Position numbers and translations under genes: made by a program | Shown here: piece after piece, positions 32,487-44,180 of the stretch | How positions within the stretch are numbered: position 1 is the stretch's first letter | How the letters are laid out: every line of letters begins with the position of its first letter | Notes under the pieces: generated by a model | The model's input: the letters and a program-made list of their open reading frames with translations, nothing else | The model's database searches: none | Told to the model about the DNA's origin: nothing | Source: Dermacentor variabilis | Lineage: Eukaryota > Arthropoda > Arachnida > Ixodida > Ixodidae | Length of the DNA stretch: 64,000 nt | NCBI RefSeq assembly: GCF_050947875.1 | Contig: NC_134573.1 | Span: 49,114,115 to 49,178,114, forward strand | Direction: 5' to 3'

Positions 32487-32925
32487 GAGAGAGAGAGCAA
32501 ATGATAAGGAAAGGTAGGGAGGTTAACTAGGACTGAGCCCGGTTGGCTACCCTACACTGGGGAAAGGAAAAAGGGGACGGAAAGATTAAAAGAAGAAGAG
32601 AAAGTCCACCGGGGATATCGTTCAGTCACTCAGTCCGGATCATAGTCGCTGACTCAATCCAGTAGCCTTCAAATATCCCAGCAGAGCTTTTGTGGCCTTT
32701 TGTAGCTGCGATATGCGAGGCCATGGTCCCAAGATCTTCTTCAAGGTGAACGGTGTTCTACCGAGCTGATTGAGAGCTGTGCAGAGGTCATGTCTTTCGT
32801 TTTGTTGGGCTGCGTCGGTCCGCGATAAAGGTGCAGAAACAAGGGTTGCTCCTTCGTGCGCTTTCCTGGCAGCTTCGTCAGCGAGTTCGTTGCCGGAGAT
32901 ACCGCAATGGCTAGGCAGCCACTGA
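32487..32925 (-). mobile_element. 5'-truncated I-group LINE with 12-bp TSD
   Basis: This minus-strand insertion of 439 bases lies between two copies of CCTAGAGTAAGA. It contains the end of an RNase H domain (S-H-C-G-I-S-G-N-E-L-A-D-E-A-A at about 32870-32920) and a C-terminal region to about 32640. A purine-rich 3' region on the plus strand (32487-32600) resembles the 3' end of the LINE at 62237. The 5' truncation within RNase H is typical of incomplete target-primed reverse transcription. Confidence 0.88.
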
Positions 32926-33410
32926 CCTAGAGTAAGAAGCCTTTCCTTGTCTCAAGGAGGTTGCCAAAGTACTTAAAATGTTCAAAAAAGTAAATAAAAA
33001 TGAGCATGGAAATTACCGCCCTCTTTCTAGACTCCCTGTTTTCGGTAAGGGATACGAAAAAATTATGTCCAGACACCCGGCCGTTCGCTGTTAAACACAG
33101 TATTTTCACTAACACGCACCTCTCACAGAACTAGCACTACTAAAGCGAAAAGAATCAATTTTACAATCAATTAAAAACTAACATGTTGTTTTGAGTTTGT
33201 CCATCTGCTTCACAAAAGCCTGCTGTACTCTTTTGCACAAAATGATTTTCTAAGCCTACACATTTGTGGCTTGCGATAGCACACACACAGAACTACATCT
33301 GTATTATAGATGTAGTTTTGTGTAAGATGTAAGATGTATAGATGTAAACTACCCAAGGGAGTCCTCTTGGGTAGTTTCTTTTTATAATATACATACGTAC
33401 ATACACAACG

Positions 33411-33640
33411 TCCATACATACATACATACATACATACATACATACATACATACATACATACATACATACATACATACATACATACATACATACATACATG
33501 CATACACACACACATACATACATACATACATACATACATACATGCATACATACATACATACATACATACATACATGCATACATACATACATACATACATA
33601 CATACATACATACATACATACATACATACATGCATACATC
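33411..33640 (+). repeat. CATA tetranucleotide microsatellite
   Basis: About 230 bases of nearly perfect CATA repeats, with a few CATG and CACA variants. The long open frames read through it on both strands (Met-Tyr-Val-Cys or His-Thr-Tyr-Ile repeats) are artefacts. Confidence 0.97.
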
Positions 33641-35204
33641 GTACGCACTACGCTGTGCACTCGTTTACTCTCATTTACCCTGACCACACATTACTTCTTT
33701 CTAATTCAGATGAAGCCCACCCAGTATTTTGACTAACAAAGCACTCATGGAACATCAGATATGGTCCAAGAAAAAAATAACATTCACCATCTCTAATACG
33801 AAGGTGATTTTGTTCCTGCTCAGAACGAACAACTTGACAATAACGCTCATAAACGGTATAAGTCTAAATTAAGTCAGGTACTGAATAAATTGAAACCATG
33901 AGGTGTCATATTGACACGCGTACTTGTTTGTCTTTTTCGGGTGAGCGCTTTTCACCGTCTAAAAAATGGTATCGCTCAGCGTGGGACGCGCCCGCATGTA
34001 CAAGTATTCGAAGTTTCTCGAATGTTATCGATGGCTCTGTTGGCACCGAAGCTTGTGTAATCTGACTGCGTGTGCGATGCGAATTGTGTGGCATTTTCTT
34101 TAATACACGCGGGCACCACCGATTACTCTTGAACCTTCGACGACCAGTGTATTAAAGCCGAAGCGCTTCATCGGGAGATCAGGTTTTCTACGATCGCCGA
34201 CTGTGTTCAGTGTTATCGTTGCGCTACAGCGAAAGCTCCGAACACAGAAAGCATGAACTAACGCTAGCAAAGATTCTCCTACACTCTTCCAACGGTACTT
34301 ATCATAACGCTGACCCCAAACGCAAGACGAGAAGGTTAATGGACAGTTCATTACTTCATTAACGTTTTCTCGGTATCACGAAGAAAATATATTCAAGTTC
34401 TGCTTCTATCGCTTCGCTATTTAACTTATTAACACCTCCTTTGACTTATTCTTGTTGCATTGATTACATCGATTGTCTTTTATTTTACGTCTCAAGTAAC
34501 GCCCTCGTTCAGCACTGTCTTCCAACTTTGAAGTGCAGTGAATTGAAGGCCACGCAAACTGAAAATTTATCTTTTTCCTTAGGTTCGCCCACTTTTTGTG
34601 CTTATGTACAGGCGATTTCAAATAAACTTTGATTTGATTTGAGGTCCACGTAACAATGTTGCTTCAGACTTCAAAAGCTTGCATGTAATAATTGCAAATA
34701 GGGGAGTCACGAACATAGTTGTGCTTTTTAATTATTCATATGGGGTAAGTTACAATTTGGCTATTGATAATGCTAAAAATGGTTAAAATCGTATGCCAGG
34801 TTTTTTTTATATTTCTTAAAAAAGTACCATTTCTTTCAGAACCGTTAGTCCGAGTGCTTCCGTACTTTGCAAAACGAACAACGGTATGTCACATATAGAG
34901 CTGTAAAAATATATAGGCACCTAAAATTAAGGGCGACTTTTTTTCTTACAACGTTCGTCCTCCACTGTGACAAGCTTTTTATTTGTTGACTAAATGCCTT
35001 TAGCTTCGAAATAATTATTCAGTTGCCAAGTTGTAGAAGGCCCGAACTGATAAGTTGACAGAATTTAGTCACGTACACCTTAGAGATATTTTGAAGTGCA
35101 AAAGTGTCGTAAGATCGCGTTCTCGGAAACGTCGAAATAAAGTCATGTCTTGCTGCTCGATTTATCCCGACATCCCAGGAATAGCCTTTGTCATGGATAA
35201 GATT
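33641..35204. other. No feature recognised
   Basis: This is AT-rich DNA with several short frames and no family motif. The boundary with the truncated Gypsy at about 35205 is approximate. Confidence 0.45.
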
Positions 35205-37935
35205 ACTGTATTACTCCCCTGTCCCTTCAGATTTGAATGCCCTAACAAAAATGATTGCTCCCGACCTTCCTCCGCAGCGTGCTCAAGAACTACGTTGCCT
35301 CCTTGCCTTACACTGGTGCATATTAGACCTTGGAGAACGCCCTCTAGGACAAACATCTCTCGTAAAATGTTGAGTAAACACCGGTGATGCAAGCCAGATC
35401 CATCGGCGACCCTACCGCGTCTCGCCTACTGAGCGACATATCATCCAACGCGAAGTTGACAAGATGCTTTCACGAGACATCATCAAACCTTCTCGCAGCA
35501 CATTGGCATCCCCTGTTGTACTAGTGAAAACGGAGGACAATAGTTGGCGATTTTGCGTCGATTATCGACACCTCAACAAGGTAACAAAAAGGACGTCTAT
35601 CCGCTACAACGCATTGACGATGCCCTGGATTGCCTGCATGGAGCACAATATTTTTCGTCCATCGAGCTTCACTCCGGCTACTGGCTAATTGCCGTCGATG
35701 ACATGGACCGCGAGAAGACAGCTTTTATTCCCGATGGCCTGTATCAGTTCAAAGTGATGCCTTTCGGTTTATGTATTGCCCCGGCCACGTTTGAACAAAT
35801 GATGGCCACCGTCTACGCGGCTTCATGTGGTCCATCAGCATCTGCTGCCTAGACGACGTGATCGTTTTTTCTCCGACTTTTGCGACACACCTCGAGCGCC
35901 TGTCAACGATCCTATCTGTTTTCCATCAGGCGGGGCTACAACCAAATTCGCCCAAGTGCCACTTCGGTCGTCGGGAAATTTCTGTGCTTGGGCATCTACT
36001 TGATTCTTCTGGTGTACGCCCTGATCACGATAAAATACGGGCAATCAAAGACTCCCGTGCCAACATGTGCCAAGGCATTTCGCAGCTTCTTGGGCCTTTG
36101 CTCCTACTTCTCTCGGTTTCTACGAAATTGTGCGAACATTGCGCGCCCTCTCAATCAGCTCCTCAAGAAAGACGCTGCATTCATTTGGGGTCCTGAGCAA
36201 GTTGGTGCTTTCACCGAGCTGATTGGGCTGCTTACGTCCCCGCCTATGCTCGCTCACGTTGACGCGTCAGCTCCAACAGAAATCCGCACCGATGCCAGTG
36301 GCGACGGTATTGGAGCTATCTCGGCACAGAAACAACAAGTGTGAGAACGTGTTATTGCCTACCCCAGCCGCCTCATTTGCTCTGTGGAGAGCAATTATTC
36401 TATCACCGAACGCGAATGTCTGGCTCTCGTTTGGGCAGTGGGTAAATTTCGCCCCTATTTGTGCGGCCGCCAATTCACAGTCATCACTGATCACCACGCT
36501 CTGTGTTGGCTTTCGTCCCTCAAAGATCCTGCAGAGCGCCCTGGCCGCTGGGCTCTGCGCCTCCAAGAATACAACTATTCCGTTGTATACAAAACCGGCC
36601 AGTTACATCAAGATGCGGACTGCTTGTCGCGCCATCCTGTCGACCCTCCTGACGTTTCTGCGGCCCGCATACCTGTCACCGTTCTCTCTCTGGCTGCTTT
36701 TCGCGACATTGGAGCCGAAAAACGTCGGGACCCCTCCTTGCAACACCTTATTCAACGGCTCACTTCAATGACGCCCGATCCTTCTCTGCGCATGTTTCAA
36801 CTTCAAGATGGTATATTGTACCACTCTAACATGCGCCCGGATGTTCCTGCCCGACTCTTCGTTGTGCCTGAGCATCTGTGTCAGACTGTTCTCGCCCAGC
36901 TTCATGATGTACCGACTGCAGGTCACCTTGGCGTGTCACGGACTTATGACTGCCTTCGTCGGCGCTTCTTTTGGCCTGGTCTATACCGTGACGCCTGCCG
37001 TTATGCCGCTGCGTGTGATCTCTGTCAGCGACGCAAAAAGCCGACCACACACCCTGCAGGTCGCCTTCAACCATTTGACGTACCATCAGAACCATTCTTC
37101 CGTGTAGGAATTGATCTTTTAGGCCCTTTCCCTACGTCTGCCTCGGAAAACAAGTGGATTTCTGTAGTAACAGACTACGCCACCCGATGTGCAATCACAC
37201 GCGCTCTTCCGACATGCTGTGCAACCGATGTCGCCGACTTCCTTCTAGAAAACGCCATCCTCACCACGACGCCCCTCGACAGCTTCTCGCCGACCAAGGC
37301 CGCTACTTTCTAAAGTTGTCAATGACATGCTACACTCGCGCGCGACTAAACACAAACTTGCTACTGCTCGCCATCCACAAACGAACGGTCTAACCGAGCG
37401 CCTTAACCGCACCCTTACTGACATGCTGTCCATGTATGTCTCCGATGACCATCGCGACTGGGACGTTGCGCTGCCGTTCGTTACTTTCGCCTATAATTTG
37501 TCTCACCATGATACCGCAGGCTTCTCTCCATTCTTCCTCTTGTTTGACCGTGACCCTACGTTACCTTTTAACATCGTTCTGCCTGCTAGTCTGAATTCCA
37601 CATCCGAGTAGCCCGTGAAGCCAGCCTCAAGGCACAAGAAGCACGCCATATTGCTTGACGTCGACTTGTGCAGTCGCAGGACAATCAGCGGCGCGTATAT
37701 GACGCCCGCCATCGTGACGTCGATTACACACGGGGCGCCCTGGTTGTCCTTTAGTCGCTGTCGCGACGCGCTGGCCTCCCGGAGAAGTTACCTTCACGCT
37801 ACTCTGGCCCTTACCGTGTCTTGCGTCAAATAACTGACGTCACAGACGAAATCGCCCTTCTTCAGCCAACCATGGCTCCACATCGCTCCAACGTTGTCCA
37901 CGTCGCACGTGTTAAGTTGTATCACTCGCCCGCCT
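35205..37935 (+). pseudogene. Gypsy 'F' pol (RT, RNase H, integrase), 5' truncated
   Basis: The element starts inside pol, just before RT; gag and protease are absent. RT shows F-C-V-D-Y-R-H-L-N at about 35550-35577, then F-I-P-D-G-L-Y-Q-F-K near 35730, and C-L-D-D-V-I-V-F-S (Y-L-D-D form) near 35850. RNase H has T-D-A-S-G-D-G-I near 36290 and T-D-H-H-A-L near 36490. Integrase has G-H-L-G-V and the C-D-L-C-Q-R-R-K zinc end near 37030, G-I-D-L-L-G near 37115, and H-P-Q-T-N-G-L-T-E-R-L-N near 37375. One frame is open for 309 codons (36384-37313). Shifts occur near 35600, 35820, 36345 and 37300. Confidence 0.88.
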
Positions 37936-37975
37936 CCTAACCAGCACCGAGCCAGTGCTTCAGCCGCCGGGGGTC

Positions 37976-38124
37976 ATGTGACAAGCTGACGAAGTAGATG
38001 TTTTATTCATCGTCGGGAGAAGATGATGTTCTGGGCTTCGCGCGCTGGCTACCATCTTGTCAACTGATATAATTATTGTAAATATTCTGTAAATACACGT
38101 CTGACTGTTTTTAACCCCGTAACA
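37976..38124 (+). repeat. Candidate 3' LTR of Gypsy F
   Basis: This 149-bp segment runs from TGTGACAAGC to CCCCGTAACA (TG...CA ends), immediately follows the pol end and is preceded by a purine run (GCCGGGGG at 37966-37973) that could be the polypurine tract. There is no 5' LTR in the window to confirm it. Confidence 0.5.
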
Positions 38125-39654
38125 TTTCATTGTCTCTCTGTTTCTGCGCTCCTGCCTTTGCTGCTGTACGTTGGTCTTCCATTTGAAGTAGCTTTTTTTT
38201 TTACCTGCCCCAAGACCATCGATAGCGTTTCCATGGAAACACACCTAGGCTAACTTATGACCCCTTGGTGTTATAGCACGCTCGGACTGTAGCGGTTTCC
38301 ACAGAACTTCCAATTTCGTCCAACTCCTTGCACTCTCCCCATTAACAAACTGAAAAAGGTGTGAAGTAGGTGCTTGACAGACACGAGTTGCCCTCTGAAG
38401 ATCACGCGCCACCACAAAGAATTCCCTACTAACTTTAAGATGCTTTACGTGGAAACAGAGAGCCCTAAAACCAAAACCAATATTAATACTCGAGTCTGGC
38501 ACAAGTGCATTTTTGTGATGAAAGCTTCATTCAAATCTGGACTCAGCGACAAGGCATTGACCACTTTCCAGTTGACGCGACAACTAAAGGGACTTAGATA
38601 GGTATTTTAGAATTCTGGCATACTAAAGTGGTAAATATTTTTGGAAGGTGAAAGACATGCGCTAACAAAAGAGCACAAAATCAGAAAATCGATATTTCCA
38701 ACCAAATGAAATTTCACCCAACCTTAAAACCAATCCTGACATGGCCATCTGTTCAGAGTTCCATGATAGGAGGGCACGGTAAACAAAGACACGGAAAAGG
38801 GAAAATGACCAGCGCTTTCTAGAAAACTGGACTATTTTCTTTGAAGCGAAACTGGACATATAAATTATGAATATTTTAATTAGCCCAATTATGAATTTAT
38901 ATTGAACGCGCACACGGTCACGCAGCATAACACGCAGCGCGTTGTTATGATGGAAAAGTTCCAACTTATTCGATACACCTTTCTTGTATAGTGCGGAGAT
39001 ATTTCCCGCTAAACTTACGCGGAAATGCAGTGGCACCATATAGGGAACACCCACCCAACAAAGGCCGCCCTCATACAGTTTCGCATTAAAATAAGCGGAA
39101 CTCGAAGGTACATTGTAGCGGAGTTAGGAAGAGGTACGCATTTTTTGACGCAGTTAGGAATTGGGCCGAAATTGTGTGTGTCCTGCTGAGACGATGCGGC
39201 ATTGTCTATTGGACGTCTCTGGGTTCACGGCGTTCGTCGCACATTGCCATGAACATTTTGGCAAGCACCACAATTCGGTTGGCAAGACCTGCCGCTTGCT
39301 CAAGTACAAGTTGCAAGAACACGTTCGCCATCGGTCGGTAGGAAAAGGAGCCGTAGCTGGGCCGTTCACATAACGCTGTCCGACGACAGCAAGGTGCACG
39401 AAGACGCAGTTCACTGGCCAGCCGTTACAGCGTGACGTAAGCAGAACGTCGCCTGGAGGGGTGCGGCTTTGCCCTCAGTGTAGCCTCCCACGTTCTGTTG
39501 CGAGCGCAGTGATAGCCGAAATTCGTCGGCCCACAGTTGCACGGATAATCGTATTTTAGAGCGCAGCTCTTTGGCGTCCGTTCCTGGGTTTCGCGTCGTC
39601 GTCGGCGTTGTCGTCGGCCTCGTAACCAGCTCCGCCCCCCTTTCATCCCCCCAG
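38125..39654. other. No gene recognised
   Basis: Frames of up to 130 codons occur (for example 39054-38662 minus), but none shows a family motif. The right part becomes GC-rich from about 39420. Confidence 0.45.
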
Positions 39655-40021
39655 CGCTAGCAGCGACCGACTGATACCGCTGGATGCCGCTGACGCCGCT
39701 AGAGAGTCAAGATAACGTGACTGCATAGAACACCGTCGCCGCCATGCAGAAAGAGGAGGAAAGGGTCCCCCCCCCCCTGTTCTTGTGTGGCGGATAGGGT
39801 GCTCTTCAGTTGCCGACGCGCCGGTTATTTCACGTAGGCCCCGGCACGTCGACGAATACGTGACCACCTTCCCACGGCTAGACCTGGTTCTTAGCGCTGC
39901 GGAAGCGAGGGTATCATATTGTTTGTGTCGGCATCGGCGGCGTTGTTCCTGAAACCAACTCCGCAGCTGGGGTTGACTCACTATCGGCGTCAGCGGCATC
40001 AGTCAGTCGCTGCTATCTCTT
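39655..40021. repeat. GC-rich block with inverted repeat
   Basis: The arms at about 39655-39705 and 39977-40021 are inverted copies sharing GCCGCTGACGCCG and AGCAGCGAC-GACTGAT. About 270 bases lie between them. This could be a small inverted-repeat element or a GC-rich promoter-like region. No flanking duplication was resolved. Confidence 0.5.
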
Positions 40022-40309
40022 CCCTCCTCCCTTTATCGTGTTGTCCGCTTGCTGCGCGCGCTTCTGCCCCCATCGTTTGCCGCTGGGTGTACACGCCGCC
40101 CCCCTCCCCCCTCTTCCTGCGAGTCTCCGGTTGTCAAAGCGCCGGCTCGAACTTAATTCCTTTCTTCGCTCCTCCTCCAATGCAACCCCTGTGCGGTGGC
40201 AATCAGAGAGCCAGATCGGTGGCGGCGGATCTGTATATGTGCACCGCCCGAGCCGAAATTGCCGCTGCCGTTCGCCACTGCGAAATTATCTGCCAGTTCT
40301 TTCTGAGCC

Positions 40310-40339
40310 ATGAGCGAGACGACCGATGGAAGTCCTCCG

Positions 40340-40381
<42 letters not shown>

Positions 40382-40492
40382 AAACGAGCTGCCAGAGCAG
40401 AGGCCCAGCGCCGTCGCCGTCAGAATCCAGAGGTGCGTGCCGCCGAAGCAGAAGCTTACCTAGTGGAGTCTTTGTTAAAGGAATACGTGTGA
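40310..40492 (+). CDS. Small ORF: alanine tract plus basic/acidic helix
   Basis: A 60-codon frame starts at an ATG in a good context (GAGCCATGA) and ends at TGA, directly followed by AAAATAAA. It reads a short Ser/Thr/Pro-containing start, a run of about 12 alanines from a CTG/GCT repeat, then a charged helix (R-A-A-R-A-E-A-Q-R-R-R-R-Q-N-P-E-V-R). I recall tandem-repeat proteins with R-R-R-R-x-N/D-P-E-x-R-A-x-E-A units in tick gene sets; this would be a single unit with a divergent tail. It may be a small gene, the first part of a spliced gene, or a transposon relic. No function is assigned. Confidence 0.35.
40340..40379 (+). repeat. CTG trinucleotide microsatellite
   Basis: About 13 uninterrupted CTG units. 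In the frame of the small ORF they give the alanine run. Confidence 0.95.
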
Positions 40493-42204
40493 AAAATAAA
40501 AAAAAATTCTGTCATAGCGCATACATGTGTTGCTTGATTTCTTTGCCTCAATCTATCGAAAAGGTGAAACAGCTTATTTGCTGCGCTCAAATTTCGCATT
40601 AGGAAGTAACGTAATCGTCGGTAATTTTTCTCCAGAAGCAAAAGTGGATAGGGCTTGCGCGAAGGGCTCGCTTCAATTTCGTATTAAGATAAGCCTGCTC
40701 AAATTAAACGCTTGCAAGGTAATTATTACATCTTTTGTTAAATGGCCACTATTTACCCTGTATAAGCTGTCAACCCTTTGTCGCTACCACTGACGGCATG
40801 CCTATGTAAGAACAGTCTTTTTATTTCGATGCGGCTATTTGTAAATATTATTTCGCAGATACACCCGGTAGGCTAAATATGCCTAACAAGCCGGCACTTA
40901 ACGAAAGAAAGGTGACAAAGATAAAGCAAAGCAGTAAGGTGACGTAAATACACTGAGACAGTTAAACATACAAATCACATAAAAACAATTTCGGACATAC
41001 GGTCATCTCGCATAAATGTAGAAGAGACAACACAGCATGCATTGGAAAGGAAAGTCAGCATGCAATAAATGCAAATTACAACAGATGTCACATAAGACAT
41101 GCTTGAACCAGAAATCTACTGTCATACACTGGATGTAGAAAACACCAAGTGAGATCACAGTGATTCGAATGATTATGGCCGCAGAATGCAACATGAAGGC
41201 TATAATGCTCACCCATTTCCGTCGGGTGGATGAATTGATTGACCGTTAAGTCGTATAAGAACAGCTTCGGACGTGTCCACGATTTCTTCGAAACGAAGTT
41301 TCTTTATCTCTTCTTCCCACTGTTCGGGTGCAATCTTTCCGTGTTGACACCAACTTCGTCCACTATTTGTATGACGCGGCATGTGTGCCTGAATTGACGA
41401 CATGGACTACTGGGTATGCCCATAAGCAAGCTGTATGCATTCGCACACCAGTGGTACTTCAATATGCATTCACATATCAAGATTCTTTTGTCGGCAGGCA
41501 TACATCGCCTACGTCTTCGAGACAAAGACAGCTAGCACAGCTAATATACAGACCACCATGTCTTGCTCGTGTCATCATTAACCGCTCCCACAGCACTAAC
41601 TGAAACAAACCTCACGCCATCTAGAGTTCAACATTGCGTTTTACCTGTTCAACTTTTTCTTTTAACTGGCCTAGCAGTTATTATGTAGTTGAAATGTATA
41701 TTTTATATCATGAAAAAATAATGTCGTTTCTCATTATTAAAGCGTATCTTAAGACTTAAAAACTGGATACTGATGTTGGCGCATCAGCATGCTAAACTTG
41801 GCTTATATTTTATCGCATGCATAGAGGCTCACGGAACTCACTTACTGAGTGTCGAATCCATGGTGTACGGTATGACTCCTCCAGGCCACAGTCTCTTAGG
41901 GTCAGAAGTTGCAGATCGCTGCGCAGATTCGATAGTTTCATGCGTTCCAATGGCCTCGAACAGCTTATTTATCGCCGGTACCGAGGATCTCAATATCGGC
42001 GTTTAAATTGCCAAATTTATCAGCGAAAAGAAATTGAGCATCTATGTAGCAATAAGTACACCAAGTTGTCATACATAAAGTTTACAAAGCCTGTGTAGCA
42101 AGTACAAAGCATGTACGACATGTGCAGGTTACAAAGCGACTCCCCCTTTTTTGAAGCGAAGTTGTCTATGGGGGGGGGGGGGGGGTTAGGAACCCGGGAT
42201 TAAA
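40493..42204. other. Mostly unassigned; one exon-like frame and a G run
   Basis: An open minus-strand frame at 41403-41209 reads Q-W-E-E-E-I-K-K-L-R-F-E-E-I-V-D-T-S-E-A-like sequence and stops exactly where a GTGAGC splice-donor-like site occurs (about 41210). It could be an exon, but no family is recognised and the upstream acceptor is unclear. A run of about 17 G lies at 42170-42186. Confidence 0.3.
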
Positions 42205-42411
42205 TGTTAAATTATGGGCTTTTACGTGCCAAAACCGCTTTCTGATTATGAAACACGCCGTACTGGGGGACTCCAGAAATTTCGGGCGCCTGGGGTTCTT
42301 TAACGTGTACCTAAATCTAAGTAGACGGTTGTTTTTCCGTTTCGGCCCGATCGAATTGCGGCCACCGTGGTCAGAATTCGTTCCCGCGACCTCGTACTTA
42401 GCAGCCCATAG
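42205..42411 (-). mobile_element. tRNA-headed SINE, 5' truncated copy
   Basis: This matches 4157-4396: shared blocks CGCTTTCTGATTATGA, CCTGGGGTTCTTTAACGTG and GCGGCCACCGTGG, in the same order. The B-box side is retained (about 42370-42392), while the A-box end is lost at about 42411. Confidence 0.8.
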
Positions 42412-43257
42412 GATTCCCGGGGTTTCTCCGTGGTGTAAGGTCGACGGAGAACCATCATCATCAATAGCTCATACCCCAAGTGGAATGGTTCACACCCAAG
42501 TAAGGCAGAGGCTACACGCAGTCAGCAGAGTGAAGCGAACAGTGAATATATTCTTTGAAATCACTCATACTAACGATACTACTCATGCTAATGGTGGTGT
42601 AGACGGGAGCAAAACACAAGTGAGATGGGCCAGCATGGTCTCCAGCACTGCTACGTAATCGCCGAAAGATAAGGGGTGCGCCCAAGAACAGGAAATGACA
42701 CAGATAACAAGCATGTTGGAATCGATTACCCCAAAGAATTCAACGTTTAAAGATGAGATAAAGCAGCTTACGGCAGGAAACGCGAAGTTACAGCAAGAGA
42801 GAAATAATAGCAACACACCCGCCAGGAGAATGACGCCGATGCCTGGTCGAACTCCGACAGGTTCTCACACAAGCGAACAGGGAAGCACCACCGCACAAAA
42901 GGAGGGCGCAATGAATGCTCCAGGAAAAGAGTGCCTTTGCAATCAGCGAGGTTATGGGAACGTTTAAAGAAACGTTGGATGAGTTACAGCAACAAATCAT
43001 AAATATTGTATTTAGGCATTAAACAACGGTTCGATGGATTAGCGAATAGAGTAGCCGCACTTGAAAGCGCAACAAAGGATATTAGGCCCGCCGGTGCAGC
43101 GTCGGTTAAAAGCAAACCTTATAGCAGACTGAATGCGTTAGAAAATAGCAAGGCACCGGGGAAGAACAGACAAATGAACAGGGTGCCGCATAACCAATAC
43201 GTGATTTAGAAATGGAACTGGCGCGAGCATCGTCGCAAGCAAGGAAACCTGCAGCAG

Positions 43258-43866
43258 TTGGTAACAAGTAAGGAGACGCCAGATGCCATCGCCTTGCAGG
43301 AGACCAGGGGGATCGCCAACTTATCGGGGTATATATCTTACAGTACTTCGGGCGAGAAGGTAACCATTACGACGCTGATACAGAGAATCTTCTCGGTTTT
43401 CGAGCACAATACCGGTAAGCGGGGCACACACCACGTCCTGATTGAAATAACCATTTCCCGTAAAGAAGAGGGAAGTCCATCTATTTTTAAGATATACAGT
43501 CCATCCCGACTCGAGGCCAAATTCGGCCCACTCTTCCGCAAAGAGTTGAGCGAAGCGGACAAACAAGTGCTAATCGTGGTCAGCAATTTTATCGCGCCAA
43601 ATGCGGCTTGCGTATACAGCATAGAGAACATTAAGGACAGAAGCCTATGGACAGACGCTCAGGACGAACGACTAACGCTCGTAACTGACCTTCAGGCACC
43701 AACCAGAATAGGAAACAGTGTAACCAACGACATGACACCAGATCTCACATTTACGAAGAACGTAGCAGATACTCAATGGACAAACATACAGGAAAGCTCA
43801 GGCAGTGCCCACTACATCGTCGTCAGAATGGTACAAGCAGGCTCAAAGAAAAATAGGGGTATGTAG
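43258..43866 (+). pseudogene. LINE J endonuclease
   Basis: A frame of 202 codons covers most of an AP endonuclease: A-I-A-L-Q-E-T-R-G at the start (catalytic Glu), G-T-H-H-V-L-I-E-I, V-V-S-N-F-I-A-P-N in place of the usual G-D-F-N-A-P, G-N-S-V-T-N-D, P-D-L-T-F and G-S-A-H-Y-I-V in place of G-S-D-H. Two catalytic blocks are altered, so it is unlikely to be active even though the frame is open. Confidence 0.8.
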
Positions 43867-44180
43867 AACTACAACTTACAGAATGGGACTCTTTCCGCAA
43901 AATCCGACAAAAACATGCGGAAGGCACTCTAACGGACAATCGAGAAATGGGCAGAGGAAGTAAAAGAAAGCGTTAATCGAGCTACCAAGATTATTCCTGA
44001 GGAGGCAGCAATAAAGGAGATGAATAGTAGATTATTGTAGATGTGGGAACCGAAAGGTCGTATGCTGAAATGATGGAAAAAGCAAACATAATCGGAAATG
44101 AAGGAATAGTGGAATTAAGGAAGGAAATCGAGATATATGGAAATAGGTTTACCCAACAAAACCAGGAGGCCACGTGAAAC

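Noticed and set aside
33210..33736. Several long frames with Met-Tyr-Val-Cys or His-Thr-Tyr repeats
   Set aside because: They read through the CATA microsatellite, whose repeat contains no stop in these frames.
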